From: JAGVSR01 sp031413815
GTDB taxonomy: Bacteria; Pseudomonadota; Alphaproteobacteria; Rhizobiales; Hyphomicrobiaceae
Reading direction: 5' to 3'
Assembly: GCA_031413815.1 (NCBI GenBank)
Contig: JANOFU010000116.1
Coordinates: forward strand, 1 to 24,715
Length of the DNA: 24,715 nt
A program made the translations under genes and the position numbers. Below are positions 13,805-22,272 of the stretch, one piece after another (position 1 is the first letter of the stretch; every line of letters begins with the position of its first letter). The notes beneath the pieces are model-generated. The model searched no databases. It saw only the letters and a program-made list of their open reading frames with translations, and was not told the DNA's origin.

Positions 13805-14932
13805 ATGGGGAAACGCAAAATGCGCGTCGAAGGTCACATGCTGTTCTGGCTCGCCGCGCTTGTGTTGCTGGTCATTGCTGTTGGCGTGTTGCGCAGTGTC
13901 CTATTGCCGTTCGTGATCGGAATTGTGCTGGCCTACTTCTTGAACCCAGTCGCGGATTGGCTTCAGTCGGAGGGATTGGGCCGTGTGGCTGCCTCGGCAT
14001 TGGTGGTTGCGTTTCTGGCCGCTGTCGCGATCACTGTCGCGGTGTTTCTCGTGCCACTCATTGTCTCGCAGGTCCAGCAGCTGGCTGTTTCGCTGCCCGC
14101 AGAGTTGGAGCGCCTGCGGGGTGTGATTGAAGTATGGGCCCGCGACCGGCTCGGGTCCCGCTTCCCGGAGTTTGAAGCGGGACTTGCGAAGGCGTCGCAG
14201 AGCCTGTCCAACAACTGGTCAGAAGTGGCGAGCTGGGCTGCGTCTGCCGCCTGGAACAACAGCCTCGCCTTTTTCAACTTTATTTCGCTGCTGCTCGTGA
14301 CGCCACTCGTGATGTTCTACGTGCTCGTCGATTGGCATCCTATGCTGGCCAAGATCGACGGCTGGCTGCCGCGCGATCATGTTGCCACCGTGCGCCGCCT
14401 GGCCGATGACGTGGACGGGGCTGTGTCGGCCTTCATTCGCGGACAAGGCACCGTGTGCCTGCTGCTGTGCGTCTACTACGCTGTGGCTCTTACTTCGATC
14501 GGCCTGAACTATGGTTTGCTTCTTGGTCTCGCGACGGGGCTCTTATCGTTCATTCCCTTTGTTGGTTGGGCGCTGGGATTGATCACGGCCGCAGCGCTGG
14601 CCGTCATGCAATTCTGGCCAGATACGACGCCGTTGATGATGGTCGTTGGGATCTATCTCCTGGCGCAAGCGATGGATGCCGGATTTCTTTCGCCGAAGAT
14701 CGTCGGCTCGAAGATCGGGTTGCATCCCGTTTGGCTGATCTTTGCGCTATTTGTGTTCAGCTACCTGTTCGGTTTCTTAGGGATGCTTGTGGCCGTGCCT
14801 GTTGCCGCGGCCATTGCCGTGCTCGTGCGCCATGCACTCAGCATCTACCTTGATAGCCCATTGTACCAGGGCGAGGCGGCCGCAGCGCTGGCGCAACCTG
14901 AAGCGGGCCTTGCCGGGACCAGACCGCGATGA
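13805..14932 (+). CDS. AI-2E family transporter (PerM/YdiK-like)
   Basis: The 375-residue polytopic protein has the AI-2E family outline. Two N-terminal helices (about 12-50) end in AYFLNPVADWLQ. A third helix is followed by a soluble coiled segment at about 85-145 that contains VSQVQQLAVSLPAELERLRG. A C-terminal bundle of about five helices includes LLVTPLVMFYVLVDW, GLATGLLSFIPFVGW and the conserved SPKIVGSKIGLHPVWLIFALF. Family members export small molecules or ions; the name from autoinducer-2 does not prove that substrate. The ATG at 13805 has no good ribosome binding site. A second ATG at 13820 has GGGGAAA about 7 bases ahead and may be the true start, five residues shorter. The stop overlaps the hdaA start by ATGA. 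Confidence 0.9.
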   Translation: MGKRKMRVEGHMLFWLAALVLLVIAVGVLRSVLLPFVIGIVLAYFLNPVADWLQSEGLGRVAASALVVAFLAAVAITVAVFLVPLIVSQVQQLAVSLPAELERLRGVIEVWARDRLGSRFPEFEAGLAKASQSLSNNWSEVASWAASAAWNNSLAFFNFISLLLVTPLVMFYVLVDWHPMLAKIDGWLPRDHVATVRRLADDVDGAVSAFIRGQGTVCLLLCVYYAVALTSIGLNYGLLLGLATGLLSFIPFVGWALGLITAAALAVMQFWPDTTPLMMVVGIYLLAQAMDAGFLSPKIVGSKIGLHPVWLIFALFVFSYLFGFLGMLVAVPVAAAIAVLVRHALSIYLDSPLYQGEAAAALAQPEAGLAGTRPR

Positions 14933-15648
14933 CCGCCGATGCCGCGCGCCCGAAGCCCGAGCAACTGGTGCTCGATCTGCCGCACCGCGCAGCGCTGGGC
15001 TTGGAACACTTTCTGGTCAGTGATTGCAACGCCGCTGCGGTCGAACTGATTGATAGCTGGCCCAATTGGCCGACGCGATCTGTCGGCGTGGTCGGCCCAG
15101 CAGGCGCGGGCAAGAGTCATTTGGCTCATGTTTGGCGCTTGAAGTCAGGCGCCGACAGTTGGCCGGCGAGCGACCTGTCAGAGGCCGCGGTTGCCAGCTT
15201 CGAGACCAACCGCGCCATTGCGGTTGAAGATATCGACCGCGGCATCGCCGATGACCGGATCTTTTTCCACCTGCTCAATCTGGCACGCGAAAAGTCCTAC
15301 GCGCTGCTGGTCACGTCGCGTGCAGCGCCCGGCGATCTCGATGTACCGTTGCCCGATCTCAGATCGCGCTTGAAGGCCCTGCCGCTGGCACACATTGCGT
15401 CACCCGACGACGCCGTTATCAAGGCTGTCCTCGTCAAACAGTTTGCAGACCGGCAGCTCCTGGTCGAACCACTGGTCATCGCCTATCTTGCATTGCATAT
15501 GGATCGTTCATTTGAGTCGGCGCAGCGGCTGGTCGCGCGATGCGATCACTTGGCATTGACCCGGCAACGGCGTGTTACCCGGCCTTTGGCCAGTGAGGCC
15601 CTTTCGAGTGAGGGTTTTGGTAGTCAAGTTGCCCAAGAGCGCGATTAA
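14929..15648 (+). CDS. hdaA: DnaA-related regulatory ATPase, HdaA type
   Basis: The 239 residues form a short AAA+ protein of the DnaA family without the DnaA DNA-binding domain. Near the N-terminus QLVLDLP (12-18) matches the beta-clamp binding motif of Hda proteins. GPAGAGKSH (56-64) is the Walker A loop and IAVEDID (97-103) the Walker B region. LLVTSRAAP (127-134) is sensor 1, and DLRSRLKAL (144-151) carries the likely arginine finger. In alphaproteobacteria HdaA, bound to the DNA-loaded clamp, stimulates ATP hydrolysis by DnaA and so prevents over-initiation of replication; transfer of this role to the present gene is by family. It overlaps the AI-2E gene by 4 bases and lies 74 bases before ppk. 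Confidence 0.9.
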   Translation: MTADAARPKPEQLVLDLPHRAALGLEHFLVSDCNAAAVELIDSWPNWPTRSVGVVGPAGAGKSHLAHVWRLKSGADSWPASDLSEAAVASFETNRAIAVEDIDRGIADDRIFFHLLNLAREKSYALLVTSRAAPGDLDVPLPDLRSRLKALPLAHIASPDDAVIKAVLVKQFADRQLLVEPLVIAYLALHMDRSFESAQRLVARCDHLALTRQRRVTRPLASEALSSEGFGSQVAQERD

Positions 15649-15722
15649 CGTCATGAAAATGTTATGGACGGACCGCCCTATCGGCCACAGGTGCACGCAG
15701 CGACAGGACCGAGGATCGATTT

Positions 15723-17897
15723 ATGGCTACAGTTAAAATTAAGGCGAGCGAAGCGCCGAAGACAGTAGAGGCACCGGCCGGGCCGCAGCGGTTCTACAAC
15801 CGCGAACTCTCGTGGTTGCAGTTTAATCGCCGCGTGCTGGAAGAATCCCAAAACCGCAATCATCCCATTCTTGAGCGGCTGCGCTTTCTGTCGATTTCCG
15901 CATCGAACCTTGACGAATTTTACATGGTGCGCGCGGCCGGTATCTACGGCCAAATTGCAGCGGGCGTGACGACAACATCGCAAGACGGGCTCACGCCAGC
16001 CCAGCAGCTCGCCGAGATCAACAAGTTTGCAGGCCGTCTTGTCGCCGACAAGCAGGCGAGTTGGCGTGAGATCAAGTCGGAACTTGATAAGAACGGCATC
16101 CAGATTTTAACGCCGGAAGATGTGACGGCCAGCGAGCGCGTCTGGCTCGAAGGCCTGTTTATGACTCACATTTTCCCCATTCTGACGCCCATTGCGGTCG
16201 ATCCGGCGCATCCGTTCCCTTTTCTCCTCAACAAGGGTTTGACGATCGCGGTTTGGATGCAGCGCGAGAGCGACGGCAAAACGATGAGCGGGCTGATCCC
16301 AATCCCCGGCCAGCTGGAGCGGTTCATTCGTTTGCGCGCCGAAGACGGCAGCAAGGTGCTGCGGTTCATCCAGCTCGAGCAGATGATCGGCATGTTCCTA
16401 TCCGAGCTATTTCCGGGCGTCCACATCAAGAGCCAAGGCGCGTTCCGGATCCTGCGCGACAGTGACATCGAATTGCAGGAAGAAGCCGAAGATCTCGTGC
16501 GGTCCTTCGAGACGCTGCTCAAGCGCCGGCGTCGTGGTCATGTCATCCGGCTGGAACTTGAAAGCCGCATGCCGGAGAAGCTGCGCAAGTTCGTGATCGA
16601 CGAGCTTGAGGTTGGCGAAGAGTCCGTTTTTGTAAAAGACGGACTTCTGGCACTATCGGATACCAGCCAGCTGATCGTTGCCGATCGCCCCGACCTTGTT
16701 TTCAAGCCCTTCAACATCCGTTTTCCCGAACGGATCCGCGAATTCAACGGTGATTGCTTTGCCGCGATCAGTCAAAAGGACCTCATCGTCCACCATCCTT
16801 ACGAGAGCTTCGATGTGGTGGTGCAGTTCCTGCGCCAGGCCGTCAACGATCCCAACGTCATGGCCATTAAGTGGACACTCTATCGCACCTCGCGCGACAG
16901 TCCGATTGTCCAAGCGCTGAAGGAAGCGGTCGAAGCCGGTAAGTCGGTCACCGCCGTTGTCGAGTTGAAGGCAAGATTTGACGAAGCGGCCAACATCCGC
17001 TGGGCGCGAGATCTGGAAAACGCCGGCGTGCACGTCGTCTACGGCTTCATTGAATTGAAGACCCACGCCAAACTGGGACAGATCGTTCGCCGGGAAGGCA
17101 CAGAGCTTGCCTCCTACTGCCACATCGGAACGGGCAACTATCACCCGCAGACCGCCAGGATCTACACCGACTTGTCGCTCTTCACCCGCGATCCGATCAC
17201 GGCGCGTGACGTCACGCGCATTCTGAATTTCGTCACCGGCTATGGCGAGCCGGGCGAGCTTGAAGTGATGGCGGCTAGCCCGCACGGCATCCGGCATCGC
17301 ATCTTAACGCATATCAACGAGGAAATCGGCCACGCGAAGGCCGGCCGTCCGGCTGCAATCTGGATGAAAATGAACGCGCTCGTCGATGGCCAGATTATTA
17401 ATGCGCTCTATGAGGCGAGCCAGGCGGGCGTGCAAATCGACATCGTGTGCCGCGGCGTCTGCTGCCTGCGGCCTGCAGTTCCGGGGCTTTCGGACAACAT
17501 TCGTGTCAAGAGCATTATCGGACGCTTTCTTGAGCATGCTCGCATCTATTGCTTCGGCCGCGGCCACCCGCTTCCCTCACCAAAGGCGGCGGTCTATATG
17601 AGCTCGGCCGATATGATGCCGCGTAACCTGGACCGGCGTGTGGAGGCGATGGTACCGATCCTCAATCCAACCGTGCATGAGCAAGTCCTCAACCAGATCA
17701 TGGTCGCGAACTTGAAGGACAATCAGCAGAGTTGGAGCATCCTCGCCGACGGATCGTCGCAGCGCGTTGCACTGGGCAAGGGTGAAGAGCCGTTCAATGC
17801 CCACAAGTACTTCATGACCAACCCCAGTCTGTCGGGCCGTGGGCAATCGCTCAAGGATCACTTCCCGCCGCGATTTGGCAACCAAGGCAAGACCTGA
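15723..17897 (+). CDS. ppk1: Polyphosphate kinase 1
   Basis: PPK1 reversibly polymerises the terminal phosphate of ATP into polyphosphate. The 724 residues are the usual length and show the four-domain order. The N-terminal domain starts FYNRELSWLQFNRRVLEES (24-42), including the ERLRFLSISASNLDEFYMVR stretch. The head domain (about 115-330) has the VDPAHPFPFL segment. The C1 domain has IKWTLYRTS (382-390) and KTHAKLG with His448, the phosphorylated residue. The C2 domain has CRGVCCLRPAVPGLS and the second histidine His605 in FLEHARIYCFG, then SSADMMPRNLDRRVEAM. GAGGA at 15711-15715 precedes the ATG by 7 bases. ppx follows 42 bases later. Confidence 0.98.
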   Translation: MATVKIKASEAPKTVEAPAGPQRFYNRELSWLQFNRRVLEESQNRNHPILERLRFLSISASNLDEFYMVRAAGIYGQIAAGVTTTSQDGLTPAQQLAEINKFAGRLVADKQASWREIKSELDKNGIQILTPEDVTASERVWLEGLFMTHIFPILTPIAVDPAHPFPFLLNKGLTIAVWMQRESDGKTMSGLIPIPGQLERFIRLRAEDGSKVLRFIQLEQMIGMFLSELFPGVHIKSQGAFRILRDSDIELQEEAEDLVRSFETLLKRRRRGHVIRLELESRMPEKLRKFVIDELEVGEESVFVKDGLLALSDTSQLIVADRPDLVFKPFNIRFPERIREFNGDCFAAISQKDLIVHHPYESFDVVVQFLRQAVNDPNVMAIKWTLYRTSRDSPIVQALKEAVEAGKSVTAVVELKARFDEAANIRWARDLENAGVHVVYGFIELKTHAKLGQIVRREGTELASYCHIGTGNYHPQTARIYTDLSLFTRDPITARDVTRILNFVTGYGEPGELEVMAASPHGIRHRILTHINEEIGHAKAGRPAAIWMKMNALVDGQIINALYEASQAGVQIDIVCRGVCCLRPAVPGLSDNIRVKSIIGRFLEHARIYCFGRGHPLPSPKAAVYMSSADMMPRNLDRRVEAMVPILNPTVHEQVLNQIMVANLKDNQQSWSILADGSSQRVALGKGEEPFNAHKYFMTNPSLSGRGQSLKDHFPPRFGNQGKT

Positions 17898-17914
17898 GCC
17901 CTAGAACCTGGCTC
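17896..17914 (+). repeat. Short hairpin between ppk1 and ppx
   Basis: gagcc (17896-17900) and ggctc (17910-17914) pair around ctagaacct. It begins inside the ppk stop codon. The stem is short and there is no T-run, so it is more likely to shape mRNA processing between the two genes than to stop transcription. Confidence 0.3.
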
Positions 17915-17939
17915 TAAAACCTAAGCCAAAGGAATTTGT

Positions 17940-19478
17940 GTGACGAGCTTGAGGCAGGTTTTCGGCGGACGCGGGCGCGCAACCGAGTTGGAACCGCTCG
18001 GCGTCATCGACATCGGTTCAAACTCTGTGCGGCTCGTCGTCTATGAAGGCGCGGTGCGCGCGGCCACGCCCTTGTTCAATGAAAAGGTTCTGTGTGGGCT
18101 TGGCCGGTCCGTAGCCACAACGGGCCACTTGGGCGACGAGGCGGTTGAGCGCGCGCTGGCCGCATTGACTCGCTTTCGCGCCATCACGCGCATTCTTCGC
18201 GTCAAGAACATGCGCGCAATTGCGACGGCGGCCGTCCGCGATGCTGTCGATGGTCCTGACTTCATAGCGCGCGGTGAGAAGGCCTGCGGCGTCAGCATCG
18301 AGATATTATCTGGCCAGAAAGAGGCGACACTTGCGGCTCAAGGCATTCGAATGGGGTTTGTCAATGCCGACGGCACAGCGGGCGACCTCGGCGGCGGCAG
18401 CCTGGAACTCATCGATCTGCAAGGTGAAAAGCTTGCGGAGGCGTCCACGCTGCCACTCGGCGGGTTGCGTCTGATCGACCAAGCCGAGGACAAAATCGAC
18501 CGGGCCAGTGAACTCGCCGACGAGCAGATCGCCAGCCTAACTTGGCTGCGGCAAGGCAAAGGGCGGCCGTTCTACGCTGTTGGAGGCACCTGGCGCGCAT
18601 TGGCCAAGCTGCATATGGAGCAGTCAAACTATCCATTGCGCGTCATGCACGGCTACGCTCTGCCGGCCAAAGACGCCATTGCATTTTGCGAGGTGATCCG
18701 GCGAGTCAAGAAAATGACCGCGGTGCGGGGAATTGATGAAGTCGCGAAAGCCCGCCGCGAGGTGCTGCCTTACGGTGCCATGGTGATGGAGCGGCTGCTG
18801 AAGAAGCTGCAGCCCTCTGAAGTGATCTTCTCGGTTTTTGGAATTCGCGAAGGCCTTCTGTACGGGTTATTGCCGCCGCTTGAGCGTAAGAAGGATCCAT
18901 TGCTGAGTTTTTGCGAAGACTTCGCCCGGCTCCGGTCGAGATCCGTCGGGCACGCCCACGAGCTGTGCCGTTGGACCGACGCGCTGTTCGAGGGGGATGG
19001 CCCCGGCGAAACGCCCGACGAACAGCGCTTGCGGTATGCGGCGTGTCTCCTATCCGATATCGGCTGGCGCGCGCATCCTGACTATCGCGGCGAGCAAAGC
19101 CTCGACAAAATTGCTCATGCCGGACTTGCGGGCATCGATCATCCAGGCCGCATCTTCATGGCGCTTACTGTTTACTTCCGCCACACGGGCCCAGTTTCCA
19201 ACGATCACACCGGGTTCCCTGAGCGGCTCCTGGCCACAATTGACCGCCGGAGCCAGAAGCGCGCCCGCATCATCGGCGCGGCTTTGAGGACGGCGCACAT
19301 GATCTCCATCGGCATGCCCGGGATCATCGACGAGACGTCCCTGAGTTACGACGGCAAGCGGCTGCTTTTGCGTTTGCCAAAAGTGCACGCGGCGCTCGAT
19401 GGCGAACGGCTGCGACGGCGTTTGGCCGCGCTTGCGGCACTTGTTGACCGGCAAAGTGCCATCCAAATTGACGGTTAG
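17940..19478 (+). CDS. ppx: Exopolyphosphatase (Ppx/GppA family)
   Basis: The 512-residue product degrades polyphosphate from its ends, or acts on pppGpp as GppA does; the two activities are hard to separate by sequence. The actin-like fold is shown by GVIDIGSNSVRLVVYE (21-36, first phosphate loop), IATAAVRDA (94-102) and GDLGGGSLEL (148-157, second phosphate loop). The C-terminal 200 residues are a mainly helical domain like the extra domain of long Ppx enzymes, with HPDYRGEQSL and VYFRHTG. The start is GTG at 17940 with AAAGGA about 6 bases ahead. The position behind ppk1 favours Ppx. Confidence 0.95.
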   Translation: MTSLRQVFGGRGRATELEPLGVIDIGSNSVRLVVYEGAVRAATPLFNEKVLCGLGRSVATTGHLGDEAVERALAALTRFRAITRILRVKNMRAIATAAVRDAVDGPDFIARGEKACGVSIEILSGQKEATLAAQGIRMGFVNADGTAGDLGGGSLELIDLQGEKLAEASTLPLGGLRLIDQAEDKIDRASELADEQIASLTWLRQGKGRPFYAVGGTWRALAKLHMEQSNYPLRVMHGYALPAKDAIAFCEVIRRVKKMTAVRGIDEVAKARREVLPYGAMVMERLLKKLQPSEVIFSVFGIREGLLYGLLPPLERKKDPLLSFCEDFARLRSRSVGHAHELCRWTDALFEGDGPGETPDEQRLRYAACLLSDIGWRAHPDYRGEQSLDKIAHAGLAGIDHPGRIFMALTVYFRHTGPVSNDHTGFPERLLATIDRRSQKRARIIGAALRTAHMISIGMPGIIDETSLSYDGKRLLLRLPKVHAALDGERLRRRLAALAALVDRQSAIQIDG

Positions 19479-19481
19479 TTG

Positions 19482-19506
19482 GGGTCAAACCCCGCAGGTC
19501 TGACCC
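19482..19506. repeat. Imperfect inverted repeat sharing the GGGGTCA core
   Basis: gggtcaaacc (19482-19491) and ggtctgaccc (19497-19506) pair around ccgca with one A-C mismatch. It starts 4 bases after the ppx stop, so it may serve as a weak terminator. The GGGGTCA/TGACCC arms are shared with the perfect repeat at 8225-8262. Confidence 0.5.
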
Positions 19507-19576
19507 ATACAAATGGAATCCTGTTAGACTAAAGTTCGATTTGCCTGCTGGATTGTGGGCGCGATCTGAGTGGACC

Positions 19577-20482
19577 ATGACCGACGATCCCTACAAGGTT
19601 CTTGGCGTTGCAAGGGGCGCACCGGACGATGAAGTCCGGCGGGCGTATTTGAAGCTCGTCAAGGAACTGCATCCGGACGTTAACCCATCGCCAAAAGCCG
19701 AAGAGCGCTTCAAGAAGGTGACGGCCGCGTTCGACATCGTCGGCGATACGGACAAGCGCCGGCAATATGATCGCGGCGAAATCGATGCTTCGGGTGAGCA
19801 GCGGCGGTCATCGGCGCGGGCCCAAGCGGGCTCTGGACAGGCCGCGCGCTGGCAGGGCGGGTTTCAGGGATTTGATTCCGAAGACCCGTTTTCCGATATC
19901 TTTGCCAACTTGCGCGGGGCTCGTCCCGGTGGTCGCGGGCCCGGAACGGCACCGCGCGGCCAAGATGTCCGCTATTCGCTCGACGTGGAGTTTCTCGAAG
20001 CTGTTCAGGGCACCAAAAAGCGGGTGACGCTTCCCGGCGGCGGCACGTTGGATCTCAATGTCCAAGCCGGTGTCACCGATGGCCAAGTGCTGCGGTTGAA
20101 GGGCAAAGGGCAGCCTAGCAGTCTAGGCGGCGAGACAGGCGACGCGCTCGTTGAAATCAAAGTGCGGCCGCATACCCATTTCAGGCGCAGTGGCGACGAC
20201 ATCACCTACGATTGCCCGTTGACGCTCGATGAAGCAGTGCTCGGCGCCAAGATCGAAGTGCCGACGATCTCTGGCCGTGTGCACATCACCATTCCGAAGG
20301 GGACGAACACCGGCCGCGTGTTCCGCTTGAAGGGCAAGGGTATTCAGAATTCAGCGACGGGCGCCGTTGGCGATCAGCTGATCACGGTTCGTCTTGTGCT
20401 GCCCGCGACCATCGACGACGAGTTGGAAACCTTCCTCACAGCCTGGCGCATCCGCAACCGGTATGATCCCGGGCGGGGGTGA
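19577..20482 (+). CDS. DnaJ-class co-chaperone (CbpA-like)
   Basis: The 301-residue protein starts with a J domain (about 4-68: DPYKVLGVARGAPDDEVRR, then HPD at 32-34, then FKKVTAAFDIVGD and RRQYDRGE). A Gly/Arg-rich linker (about 78-135, with FDSEDPFSDIF) follows, and then the DnaJ C-terminal substrate-binding domain (about 140-295: ISGRVHITIPKGTNTGRVFRLKGKG). There is no Cys-rich zinc domain, which makes it CbpA-like and not DnaJ proper. It should stimulate DnaK ATPase and hand it substrates. The ATG at 19577 was chosen because the J domain begins immediately; an in-frame start at 19541 adds 12 residues that are not J-domain-like. The ribosome binding site is poor. Confidence 0.93.
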   Translation: MTDDPYKVLGVARGAPDDEVRRAYLKLVKELHPDVNPSPKAEERFKKVTAAFDIVGDTDKRRQYDRGEIDASGEQRRSSARAQAGSGQAARWQGGFQGFDSEDPFSDIFANLRGARPGGRGPGTAPRGQDVRYSLDVEFLEAVQGTKKRVTLPGGGTLDLNVQAGVTDGQVLRLKGKGQPSSLGGETGDALVEIKVRPHTHFRRSGDDITYDCPLTLDEAVLGAKIEVPTISGRVHITIPKGTNTGRVFRLKGKGIQNSATGAVGDQLITVRLVLPATIDDELETFLTAWRIRNRYDPGRG

Positions 20483-20878
20483 GGCTCGGGGTGGTGGCTG
20501 CCAGCGGGATCGTGGACGCCGGTTTCGCAACAACCCCGCGCTGTGGGTTGGCGTAGAGGCCGCCTTGCCGCTTGTTCGATGCTTCCCATTCACGCGGCCG
20601 AAACCCAACGCCGCGAGTTCAATGTGAGTTTGGCAAAGGTGTTGGGCTTCGCGAGGACTGCTCAACCCAACCTTTAAGTGAAGGTGATCTTCGCCCTTGG
20701 TCAGCGTCATCGCAGACGACGCGTATGACGCAAGTGGTTCGCCCCCTTGCGAACCGTCTTGCGCCGCATGGCAGTTTGCTCCAGTCCGGCGCCAAGAACG
20801 GTGCAATACGACCGGAGTTCAGAGCGGGTCTATTCCACCCTATACGTGATCGCTTTTTTTGCGGGCTGCGTGGGCCGC
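20483..20878. other. Gene-free stretch between dnaJ-like gene and rnd
   Basis: About 396 bases between convergent 3' ends, with no frame I would call a gene: a plus-strand frame at 20572-20901 and a minus-strand frame at 20351-20806 run into neighbouring genes and have no recognisable content. It holds the competing inverted repeats at 20602-20675 and a T7 run at 20854-20860 without a proper stem in front. A non-coding RNA is possible but I cannot name one. Confidence 0.55.
20602..20675 (+). repeat. Three-armed, mutually exclusive hairpins
   Basis: Arm A aacccaacgcc (20602-20612) pairs with arm B ggtgttgggctt (20638-20649) over about 11 pairs with one bulged base and one G-U. The same arm B, read from 20635 as aaaggtgttggg, can instead pair with arm C cccaaccttt (20666-20675) with a two-base bulge. 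A and C thus share the cccaac core and compete for B. Such an arrangement is what an attenuator or a switchable RNA looks like, or chance in a short region. Confidence 0.4.
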
Positions 20879-22036
20879 CTACACGCCCTTCGACGGGATG
20901 ACCATCACTTCGCCGTTGGCCAGCGTCATGGCGAGTTCGCCGCGCTTGAGGCGCAGGGCATCTTCTCCGAACAGATGGCGGCGCCAGCCCTTCAAAGCCA
21001 GCACGTCGGGCTCGTCTTCAGCCGCAATCCGTTCTAAATCCTCAGCATCGGCGAGCATGCGCGGGGCAACGCGGTTTTTCGCGGCAATTGCCTTTAGCAG
21101 AACCTTGAGCAACTCAATCGTGGCCCCTGCCTCCGCCGAGATGGCCCGGCCATGACTCAGCGGCGGCAACGTCTTGGGATCGCGCTCAATGCCACGCTTC
21201 ACCACTTCGACAATCTCTTTGGCGCGCGAGGACCGCGCAAAGCCGTCGCTCAACGTCCGCAGTTCGCTCAGTTGCTCGGTGGCGATCGGGGCTTGATTGG
21301 CAATGTCGTACAGCGCTTCATCGCGCAGCACCCGGCTGCGAGGCACATCCTGCGCCTGCGCCAAGCGTTCACGCCAGGCGGCCAATTCGATGAGCACAGC
21401 GAATGCCTTGCGGTTCTTGGCCCGCAGCTTCAGCCGCTTCCAGGCATCTTCCGGCAACGTCTCGTAGGTGCTGGAGTGCGTCAGTTCGGCCATTTCCTCG
21501 TCGAGCCAGGCGCTGCGCCCCGTGGTCTCCAACTCGGCCTTGAGCTTGCGATAGACATCGCGCAGGTGGGTTACATCGCCGAGGGCGTAGACGAGCTGCT
21601 TCTGCGAGAGCGGGCGGCGGCCCCAGTCAGTAAAGCGCGACGACTTGTCGATGTCGTGTCCGGTGATGGTCTTCACCAGGTTGACGTAGCTGACGCTCTC
21701 GCCAAAGCCGCACACAGAAGCCGCGACCTGCGTGTCGAACACGGGAGCTGGAATGAGGCCGCCTTCCGAGTAGACGATCTCGATGTCCTGGCGGGCGGCA
21801 TGGAACACTTTCAGAACGGTCTGATTGCCCATCAACGCGTAGAACGGCGCTAAGTCGATGCCCGGCGCCATCGGATCGATGAGGGCTTCCACCTCATCGG
21901 ACGCGATCTGGATCAGGCACAGCTGCGGCCAGAAGGTCTGTTCACGCATGAATTCGGTATCGACGGCCACAAACTCAGCTTTTGCAAGCTGGTGGCAGGC
22001 GCTGGCGAGATCGGAGGTCGTGGTGATTACGTGCAT
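20879..22036 (-). CDS. rnd: Ribonuclease D
   Basis: RNase D is a 3'-5' exonuclease trimming tRNA precursors and other small RNAs. The 385-residue product has the DEDDy nuclease domain: FVAVDTEFMRE with Asp26 and Glu28, HAARQDIEI with Asp84, and YALGDVTHL with Tyr150 and Asp154. An HRDC domain follows (about 205-285: LKLRAKNRKAFAVLIELAAWRE, then PRSRVLRDEALYDIA). The frame is open 22 codons further upstream, but MHVITTTSDL at 22036 fits the usual N-terminus. The ribosome binding site is not strong. It is divergent from the CAP-RTX gene and runs toward the dnaJ-like gene. Confidence 0.96.
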   Translation of the reverse strand: MHVITTTSDLASACHQLAKAEFVAVDTEFMREQTFWPQLCLIQIASDEVEALIDPMAPGIDLAPFYALMGNQTVLKVFHAARQDIEIVYSEGGLIPAPVFDTQVAASVCGFGESVSYVNLVKTITGHDIDKSSRFTDWGRRPLSQKQLVYALGDVTHLRDVYRKLKAELETTGRSAWLDEEMAELTHSSTYETLPEDAWKRLKLRAKNRKAFAVLIELAAWRERLAQAQDVPRSRVLRDEALYDIANQAPIATEQLSELRTLSDGFARSSRAKEIVEVVKRGIERDPKTLPPLSHGRAISAEAGATIELLKVLLKAIAAKNRVAPRMLADAEDLERIAAEDEPDVLALKGWRRHLFGEDALRLKRGELAMTLANGEVMVIPSKGV

Positions 22037-22272
22037 GGCCGCTGGGATATACAGCACGCGATCCAAAATGTAACGCGCTCGTGACGGGCGCACTTGGCGC
22101 ACAATATGACGGACCTTAACGCCTTGTTTTCACTACGCCATGGCACCGCTGCGTTCACCATCTTTGTCCATGCTCCGTAAACCACGGCCGGCTGACAGTA
22201 CGGAATTCCTGGGCCCAGTTGCGCGTTGGCCGCGATTCCGCCTGTTGCCCGTAGTTTGGAGGCTTGTCCCGC

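Noticed and set aside
20351..20806. Minus-strand 151-codon frame spanning the end of the dnaJ-like gene and the gap
   Set aside because: It overlaps the DnaJ C-terminal domain on the other strand and has no recognisable motif or good ribosome binding site; kept only as a remote possibility.
20820..20865. Intrinsic terminator at the T7 run 20854-20860
   Set aside because: The only stem in front (gggt/accc) is four pairs long and 13 bases away from the T-run.
20572..20901. Plus-strand 109-codon frame in the gap before rnd
   Set aside because: It ends inside the rnd coding region antisense, has random-looking composition and no family hit that I can recognise.
21152..21853. Plus-strand 233-codon frame antisense to rnd
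   Set aside because: RNase D motifs on the minus strand explain the sequence; the frame is a shadow of it.
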